From the NCBI GenBank assembly GCA_944470555.2, contig OX104128.1, forward strand, positions 43,693,920 through 43,757,919: a stretch of DNA of 64,000 nt. The letters run 5' to 3'. The DNA is from Heterobilharzia americana. Its lineage: Eukaryota > Platyhelminthes > Trematoda > Strigeidida > Schistosomatidae. The notes beneath the pieces are model-generated. The model was not told the origin of the DNA, did no database searches, and saw nothing but the letters and a program-made list of their open reading frames with translations. Shown piece after piece: positions 56,716 through 64,000 of the stretch (position 1 is its first letter; the number at the start of each line of letters is the position of its first letter). Position numbers and translations under genes: made by a program.

Positions 56716-57350
56716 TCACGGCCATCAGGCTTGACTCCACCGGTCACGACTTCTTATTGGAACTTCCTCCAACTGATGTCAGTCTTCGATGAATAACAAC
56801 TTGAAATATTTCCAAATCTCCACAACCCCCTCAAAATTTAATTGAACTAGTGCTCGTTGGTGACTAACTTCGAGAAGTATTCCCGAAGTTCCAATGACAA
56901 GTCGTGACCGGTGGAGTCAAAGCCCGATGGCCGTGAGGACAAATACTCAGCGATGACATTAGGTGGCGGTTCGCGCTATATCGTGAGCTAACAGAAGTTG
57001 GAAATATGGAGCATTGGATTCTGACCCAGTGGCTCAATGGTAACGCGCTGGTCGCGGAACCTGAAGGTTGCGGGTTCGATCCCTGCTGGTGGGTCGTGGG
57101 TGCGCACTGCTGAGGAGTCCCATACTGGTCGGACGAAACAGCTGTCCAGTGCTCCCAGGTTTCCTTTGTTCCTCCAACTGATGTCAGTCTGCGATGAATA
57201 ACAACTTGAAATATTTCCAAATCTCCACAACCCCCTCAAAATTTAATTGAACTAGTGCTCGTTGGTGACTAGCTTCGAGAATTATTCCCGAAGTTCCAAT
57301 GACAAGTCGTGACCGGTGGAGTCAAGCCTGATGGCCGTGAGGACAAATAC
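56716..57350 (+). repeat. Hammerhead SINE family I, partial tandem dimer
   Basis: The segment 56765-56943 (CTCCAACTGATGTCAGTC to CCGATGGCCGTGAGGAC) recurs almost identically at 57172-57343, a period of about 407 bases. One complete unit lies between: a region GGCGGTTCGCGCTATATCG, the tRNA-like head (57023 on, box A TGGCTCAATGG, box B GGTTCGATCCC at 57073-57083) and the hammerhead at 57104-57152. An inverted piece at 56716-56758 (CCTCACGGCCATCAGGCTTG) pairs with the GGCCGTGAGGAC end of the first repeat. Copies at 2415, 18200-18995 and 18978 belong to the same family. Confidence 0.88.
57104..57152 (+). ncRNA. Hammerhead ribozyme, intact core
   Basis: All catalytic positions can be placed. Stem I 5' strand GCACTG (57104-57109), box CTGAGGA (57110-57116, CUGANGA with N7=G), stem II GTCC (57117-57120), loop CATACTGGTC, stem II GGAC (57131-57134), GAAA (57135-57138), stem III region CAGCT, cleavage triplet GTC (57144-57146), stem I 3' strand CAGTGC (57147-57152). 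Stems I (6 bp) and II (4 bp) pair perfectly. Stem III is only 2-3 bp with almost no loop, as in schistosome Sm-alpha ribozymes, which may favour cleavage in dimers. Cleavage is predicted after 57146. Confidence 0.88.
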
Positions 57351-58384
57351 TCATTTACCTTTATTGTACAACTATGCTTTTTATTTCTTAGGTAAATGTT
57401 TTCATGATCATATATATGTTCTAGCTAACGATTTCCTTCTACCAATTTCTTTGTAGTTCATGGTTTTGTAAGTATCTTCATCTACTTAGTGGTTTGTTTT
57501 ATTTGAATTAAATTCAGATTTATTCATTTCGGGATAAAATGGGCACAAAATGCTTCATGTGAAATAAAATGACGAAATCACATTGATGTGAAAGAAAAAA
57601 ACGGTTAACGGCTGAACAGTTGGAAGAGATAAATGCATCCCTCTGTCTATTCGTATTAGATGACAGACATGTTAACACTACCTGTTCATCTCTATAGGAG
57701 AGTTAATATATTTAGCTCGTTAAGATTATCTTTAAGTGAAAATTCTACCGTTTCTAACAAAGGAAGTTGACTTATCTCACTTATTTTGCATCTTTGGTGT
57801 TTAGCCTATTAATAAAATACCATTGGAAAAATTTCAGCAAGCAGCTTGTTTGTAAGCATCCACCATCAGAACTACAATTATGTGTCAGTACAATTATTTG
57901 GTCAATAAACAGTAAGAGTAGTTCTCAATTATATAATAGTCAATTTTTATTTTCTTTTTGGTCAGTGAACATTTTGAAACCCACAATTAGCAGATTCAGT
58001 TGTATTTTCTTCTTAACATTACAAGCAATCCTTTTGGCAAAGGAAATGAATCTGACGATACTGCATTCATCGTATACCGCATTAAATAAAGCAGACTGAT
58101 CACAGTGCACAACTTCATTACGATGAAATACTATTGGGAGCCTAATCTAATGGCACAAAAGTAAGTTATGTAAAACCTATCCACATTTTTAGGAGGCAGT
58201 ATATCTAGTAACTGTTTTTTCTCCATTAATGTCTTATAATACTTTATCAGGATACTAGGATGAAAGTTACAGTTATTTTATCGGTATCTGCTTCATTTAT
58301 GTATTATCTTACCTACATGCTTCAACTTATTCGAACATCCATTAAAAATGGATTTAAAAATTTAAGCACTATTATAGTCAGTCT
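57351..58384. other. Spacer, no gene recognised
   Basis: AT-rich. A 110-codon plus-strand frame at 57767-58099 is hydrophobic in places but has no conserved motif, splice context or codon pattern supporting a gene. Confidence 0.45.
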
Positions 58385-58550
58385 GAAATTCGTTTCTGAT
58401 GCCACTATTAACACCGGCTGATGATTGTAAGTGGAATGGAAATTCTCGCCGCGGCAGATTTCGAAACCAGCTATCACCGGGTTTCCTGCTCGGTGCTCTA
58501 CCAACGAAGCTACGACACCCGACTGCTGACCAGATTTTTATTTCACTCCA
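58385..58550 (-). repeat. tRNA-headed SINE, separate family
   Basis: The minus strand reads GTCGTAGCTTCGTTGGTAGA followed by GCACCGAGCAGG (box A type head), then GATAGCTGGTTTCGAAATC (box B) and TGCCGCGGCGAGAATTTCC, with a tail through TTAATAGTGGCATCAG. The head is more tRNA-like than those of the other families (TTGGTAGAGC) and the segment is clearly GC-richer than its surroundings. Three mutually overlapping short frames here are by-products. No hammerhead boxes were found. Confidence 0.75.
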
Positions 58551-60594
58551 ATCACCAAGGAAAGCATGGCCTAAATTTTCATCATCAGCCAGCATCAATA
58601 CTATTCTTCCAAACAACGGCTATCTCACATGGTCAAAATGATGCATCACTATTATCGTTGAAGATTGACGGGGGTACAGCTTCATTGCATCACATAACGC
58701 AGTTAATGTCACAAACTTAAAAGTATACAGTATCATTGAAGCATTGTAATTTATTGAATGAAATTCAGCATAATGTCACCAAGTAAGACTCATTTGGTTA
58801 TCTATTCAAGACATTATATCGATTCACAAAGCCTTTTTGTAAATCTGAGAGATAGTTTAAATTGGCGGTTGAGATATTGTGATAGTTTTAATCAGAAGCA
58901 GATACACTTATTCTCTGTCCATTATAAGTCATATGTCTCTGCCCTATATAATAATAGCTGTTTAATCGGTTTCTTTCCCCTTTTTGTCATAGCGACAGAG
59001 GTAATCGTATTTCTTTTGCATTAGTTTTCTTATTCATGAATTTCCACTGCTGTCGTGCTTGTCAATGGTGGTGTATTTCTTGCTGGCTTAGTCTCTTGAA
59101 GGATGGTTAGTCACTGAAGCAAGTTATTTATCCTAAAATACTACCCACCACCACCTTTTCTGATGGTTTGCTCTTAAACGTATCTAGCCTTGCGAAACCT
59201 GAGTGCTGTTGCCATGTTGCACATAAAATATTTGTCACTATCACATTGCAACGTTTAGATATTTTTCGAAATCGAGGGATGAAGGTAGCTATTGATTTAG
59301 GGATTTTTTTATTATGAAACCTATTGTTTGACACTGTTTCATCTCTCCTCGTTACGTTTTCATATCATATTATTATGGTTAGCTGTTTATGTGTTTGCAT
59401 GAGACATGTATATCTTCCATATTGTTTTTTTCGATTTCATTACGATTTGGAATTAGGTACTCTTGATTGTCAGTATTCTTCCAATGATATTAGACTTCTC
59501 ACTATCCTTCACTGATAACGTAGGCACAACAGCAATCTTTGCAACTTTGGAAACAAAAATGTTCAGATTTTAGATCGATTTACCCTGAAAATTTTCAACA
59601 TAGTCATTTAAGTAATCATAGTCGGAAAGTTTTAATAAGCGAAACCATATTAGTCCATTATACGTACCTTTCATCCGACAAAAACAAGTGTATGTAACCC
59701 TCTTCTATCGAACTTCTAAGGATCTCTCCTACTTCCAAGTATTTAGGAAACTTTGAGTAACCAAAAATTATTTGCTTTACGTTTGTGCTGTAGAAGATCT
59801 AATTGATTTTAAAATCAGCGAATATCGTTACTGAAAGTCATCTGCTGAGGATAAGCCATTGAAGTCAACTTGCGTAGCTAAGAACATTAAACTGATTTTG
59901 AAGCTTCTGTTTACCGAATTCACACTTGAAAAGTGTCATTAGAGCGTATTTCTGGTTTACAATAGTTACTTTATTATTTTCAAAACGCGATGCAAATATT
60001 TAAACTGAGTAGTGGTACATTAATATCTGGCAAAAGCAACAAATCGACTTTTAATATATATTTAACGTTTTACTGAAACAAATATGATTTTTTATTTCTG
60101 AAGAGTGAATCAATGACAGATATTCAATATATGCGTATACGTGTCATGTATGGAATACTTCAATCTGTCAAACTAATCGGATCTAATCACTCACAATCGA
60201 AATGTCTGAATCCCAGCCTACATCACATAAATCACAGGCTAAACATTTGGAAATACACGTAGACTGATCAATACTACTGCAAATAGTCACACGATCAAAC
60301 TAAGGCTTAACATCTATCTATATCTTGACAAAAGTCAGACAAAATGTGAACTGAACTGAGATAAAGAAGGGTAGATAAGTTGATTGCAGACAGTTGACCA
60401 TTGAAGGGGAGGATGCCAACTTCTTTTCTTTCATACAAGCGAGAGGCAGGATTTTTATTTCATTCAGGCAGAGAGGGCTCTTGTAACTGTGATTGGATGG
60501 AAAATAGAAAGCATAGAGATTGAGATTTGGCAATATAGGTTGGCCAAATCAAGCAGTTATGTGGATGTGATTTGCATCTTGGTCACACTCAGTC
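58551..60594. other. Spacer, no gene recognised
   Basis: AT-rich, with only short frames lacking motifs. No RNA gene or repeat was recognised. Confidence 0.45.
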
Positions 60595-60614
60595 GTGTGT
60601 GTGTGTGTGTGTGT
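60595..60614. repeat. (GT)n microsatellite
   Basis: About ten GT dinucleotides followed by imperfect GTAT and TGTGTG-rich sequence to about 60760. Confidence 0.95.
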
Positions 60615-63600
60615 ATGTATGTAAGTATATATGAATGGAGATGGGAATGAATGAACAAACAGTGACTGTATGCATGTGTACTGACCATCATATCTATGTG
60701 TCTGTATGCCGTGAAATGATGTTCACCTGAAGAGAATTATGTGTGTGGGTGTAGAGAGAAGTAGAAGGACTATGGCTTGTGCCACCTCATGATTTCTTTG
60801 TCTTTTACCATTTGAGAGGTTTTATCATTAGAATCGGTGCGAATGAATGGATGCGTAGACGTGTTGTATTTCGTCTACTATTTCATTCAACAGTAATATA
60901 ATGATACTTAGCTGATTCACTTTGATGAATATGATTGGTAATTTTTGAACCTAGAGCTGTACACTCCAGGTGTATATTTTATCTAAACACAGTCTTCTAT
61001 AAAATGTCAAACCTTTTACAATCAAAAATATTCGTACCTGAGGATGATAGTGGTTTATTCTTTGAGTTTCGATATTTTGTTCTCAACTTTCCATTACCAG
61101 TATTGTTGACACAATGACGAATCATATTTTAAGGCTTGCATCCTTTATTTATATCATTATTTACATTTGTGTTGTATGGATGCTCCCGGTTAATCCAGAC
61201 CAGCATGAATGCTTTCATAATGGATCGTGACGAATATTGGAATAAGTGTAACGACCAGTTATTGATTAGTTTTCGTCTAGCCTGTAGATACGTACATCGT
61301 TGCAGGGGGCGCGCAGAGCGGTGTGTTTGGTGGTGGCCACGAGAATCTGGAAGAGAAAAAAAGGAAGAAAAGAAAGGTGAGCTGACGACTTAACAAGTAC
61401 ATAGTATGTACTTACATTTAATAATAAAAGATAACTGACAAACGGTAGAGCTGGACAGCGAAGAGGTGAGGTGAAACTCTAAAGTGAATGAGTACGATTT
61501 CGAATGCGCTACATAAGTACTTTGTCAATCCAAATATTCACTTGTAGCTTACTACGATGTAAGACTGATTTACAACTCTTACGGAGTTAGTTTTCATGAA
61601 TAGTAGATATTTATCTATTGAGACAATGAAAAATAAATGGCATGTGGTGTATTCGATTTTATTTAGCAACCAATAATTCATATGCATAATAAAACTAAAT
61701 ATCCTCGGGCTTCTTTTTGAGCAGACTCGTTCAGTCACTTTTATTTTCAATCTGAAGTAACTCTTGACACACTCTCTTACGTCACACTTATTTTTTGAGT
61801 TTATCTATCCAAAAAGTAGTGGTTTCCTAGCAGAATCTTCGCAATTCACTACATTATTGGTTAATTTGCTCATCTCAGGTTGACTATCGTAAAGGCAACC
61901 AGTTTATATTGAGAATTCCAAATATTTGATTTAACGAAAAAAGGGTAATATGATGTTGGCACTGATGAACCCCCCAATAAAATCAATTTTTTCAGTGCAT
62001 TTTGATTTCTTAAGTGAGTGTATTTTCCAGTGAAAACTAAGATCATAATGACAGAAATTCAAGATCTCTAGACCGTGAGCTTTCGTGTGCCACAATTCGT
62101 GGTAAGCAATAAAATTAGATAGAGAACATTTATACCGTTTAATCGGTTTTCAAGTAATTTGGAAAACCTGAAAGCTTATGTTTCTAAAAGGCAAGACATT
62201 AGTTTCATACGAACTCCAGTGTTTACCGGTATACTTCCATCAATTTATGTAGTTTAGCCTCAAGTCTAAGTAATCTGAAGGTTGTGAACTGATGACTATG
62301 ACATCCTAATGAGTAACACAGATTTTCCTGTCTCATCTTCCTATAATTAATGACTGGGATAGAATGCAACAAGGAAGTAGTAAAGTAGCATGATGTAGGA
62401 TAATACTGCTAATCATGTAGGAGTTTTCGTAAGAAACATTCATATCCCTGATAAAGCATAGGATTGTGTATAATGTTAAAGTAATCCACATAATTCAAGC
62501 ACTCAAACTACTCTATCGAAAAGTTTTTAAGTGGGTCTTAATTCCTGGTTAGTGTGATTTTTTAACAAGTCAGTCAATACTTGGCATTTATTGCTGAAGA
62601 TTGTTGACAAACTTCAACATGTCTTGTGATGTTTCACTGACGCTTATCTTAAGCAATTATTAATAATTACATTGTATTCTTACAGATCGTAAGGTTTGTA
62701 AATACCTATAGAGAATTTGTAGTGTCATTCCACTTATCTTAACATGGATACGTAGCTAAATACTACAGGAAGACCATGCTTGGTGGTCCCCACCTTTTTT
62801 GTTATTAATGTTCACACATTTCAAGGTCTTCATGATCTCAAAAGACTACGTAAATGCATATTACGTATGAAGTGAATAAATTCAATTCGTCAATTTCACA
62901 AGTAATATCAGATGAGTTTTCAAGAAATGCACTTGAAACTTTGTGAAAATCTATTGAAACATTTCAGATACGATTATCCCATTCTGTTTGAAGAAGTTCA
63001 TATGAGAATAGACTTTGTTTGCTAGGAAAACTTACCAACAAGTACAATGAGGACTTTGCAATAAGTAGTCAATGTAAGACAAAGTTGTTTTTCATTTCTC
63101 TGTGTAATTTGAGATTTTAACCGTAGTCAACTTTCTGATATGGCATTGAAATTTGTGTTTCATTGATGAATATACTTGTTTTATGGCTTCTCGGTGAGTA
63201 AATTTACTTGTTCTCGAATCATTTGGCTGGTACAATTCGGCCAGTTTTTCATATAATGACTTCAAATATGACATACCACTTTCGTTAATTAAAAAATGCA
63301 TTGCGCATTTTTGTAGTTTTTGGTAGCCTTGTCAGGGCTTTCTGCATAGTTTTAATGGGAAATACTTATGCTGAGCAGGTTTAGTTGCAATCTACATTCC
63401 TAAGAACCTATGAAAGGATGACTATCAAACAATTTTGTGATAGACACCAATATTTCTCCCTCATACCTGTCACAAGCTTTATATAGTGAATGAATAACTT
63501 AATAAACGGTTCCTCGATGTTACGGAGGTGATAAAATGGGTCTCCAATAAAACTACCTACTAGTTTCTTTAGTAGTAAAATCTAAATCACAGTCCTTCAA

Positions 63601-64000
63601 CCGGTAGTATGCAAATTAAAAGCTTTATTTTAATACGAAATCAGTAAACTAGGAAGTTATGGTGTTCTGAATCACATTTTGAAAGGTGAAACAACACTAA
63701 TTTTGGGAGGGAACTAATGATTTATAAAATTAGTGGTCATATGGAAGCATATGAGAAAGACAAACAATTTTGGTCATTTAGATAATCTTCACATTTGCTT
63801 TTTCTCATGCTTCAATATATACTAACAGCCTGAAAAAGGCTGTACACTGGATTGGTGTACATGGAGAGTACACTTGGGGGGGGGGAAGGGTTGGAAAACA
63901 TTGATTTTAAACCATTAGTGCTTATAGGCCGCACCATGCAGAAGGAGGGAATAGAACTGCTTTGATTACCGGTTGCCATGGGGATTCAGCACCGGACGGG
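60615..64000. other. Spacer, no gene recognised
   Basis: AT-rich, except for a short GC-rich patch at 61295-61345 (GGGGGCGCGCAGAGCGG) and a 10-base G run at 63876-63885. Small frames (61136-61393 plus, 61538-61750 minus, 63092-63301 minus) show no domain. Confidence 0.45.

Noticed and set aside
57023..57095. A possible tRNA gene
   Set aside because: Box A and box B are present, but the cloverleaf is not complete and the sequence continues into a hammerhead SINE. The same holds for the heads at 8079, 18978, 20596, 49345 and 58385.
56864..57239. Two minus-strand frames (118 and 83 codons)
   Set aside because: They are antisense to the hammerhead SINE tandem copy and are explained by it.
57767..58099. 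110-codon hydrophobic frame, possible membrane protein
   Set aside because: No clear transmembrane periodicity, no splice sites, and low-complexity AT-rich codons. Probably a chance frame.
61136..61393. 85-codon frame with Trp and Arg-rich end
   Set aside because: The unusual end comes from a short GC-rich patch followed by a purine run. No motif or conserved architecture is visible.
1..64000. CRISPR arrays, bacterial operons, riboswitches or integrated virus
   Set aside because: No regular spacer-repeat arrays, no compact gene clusters, and no viral gene was recognised. All mobile sequence seen fits eukaryotic SINEs, LINEs, PLEs or foldback elements.

Overview
The window looks like AT-rich flatworm nuclear DNA, most likely from a blood fluke (Schistosoma or a close relative). 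The evidence is short coding exons separated by kilobase introns, long (TA)n tracts, tRNA-headed SINEs that carry hammerhead ribozyme motifs (the Sm-alpha type), many Penelope-like element (PLE) fragments that encode GIY-YIG endonuclease, and an RTE/SR2-type LINE. No tRNA or rRNA gene, CRISPR array or bacterial-style operon is visible. I cannot name the species from sequence alone.

Two host genes can be supported, and they point away from each other. On the minus strand, four phase-consistent exons (26230-26033, 19711-19330, 15167-15013, 13452-13105) encode the REM (RasGEF-N) domain and the first part of a CDC25-type exchange factor domain, closest in my judgement to the RalGDS/RGL family. 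The rest of the catalytic domain was not found in positions 1-13104 and probably lies off the left edge or in small exons. On the plus strand, five phase-0 exons (35437-36108, 39997-40353, 41672-44395, 47766-48236, 50162-50818) join into a predicted 1626-residue zinc-finger protein. It has irregular C2H2/CCHC fingers at the N terminus and four copies of a roughly 100-residue module. Three copies contain an identically spaced C-X2-C-X13-H-X4-H finger.

Region by region: 1-13 kb is presumed intron or flank of the exchange-factor gene, full of SINE, PLE and dispersed-repeat debris. 13-26.2 kb holds the four exchange-factor exons, with PLE fragments, a RTE 5' fragment, SINEs, a 659-bp near-perfect foldback element and a decayed 3.2-kb RTE LINE in the introns. 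26.2-35.4 kb separates the two genes and contains decayed LINE pieces in opposite orientations. 35.4-50.8 kb is the zinc-finger gene, with a PLE in intron 1 and a LINE in intron 3. 50.8-64 kb is mostly unrecognised AT-rich DNA, with a PLE derivative nested in a SINE (53.6-54.7 kb) and a tandemly duplicated hammerhead SINE with an intact catalytic core (56.7-57.35 kb).

The most unusual items are the zinc-finger module, the foldback element that landed in the stem-II loop of a hammerhead ribozyme, the intact hammerhead at 57.1 kb, and the terminal-inverted-repeat PLE derivative with a clean target-site duplication. All calls are from reading the sequence by eye. Family names rest on motif recognition, not database searches, and repeat boundaries are approximate unless a target-site duplication is given.
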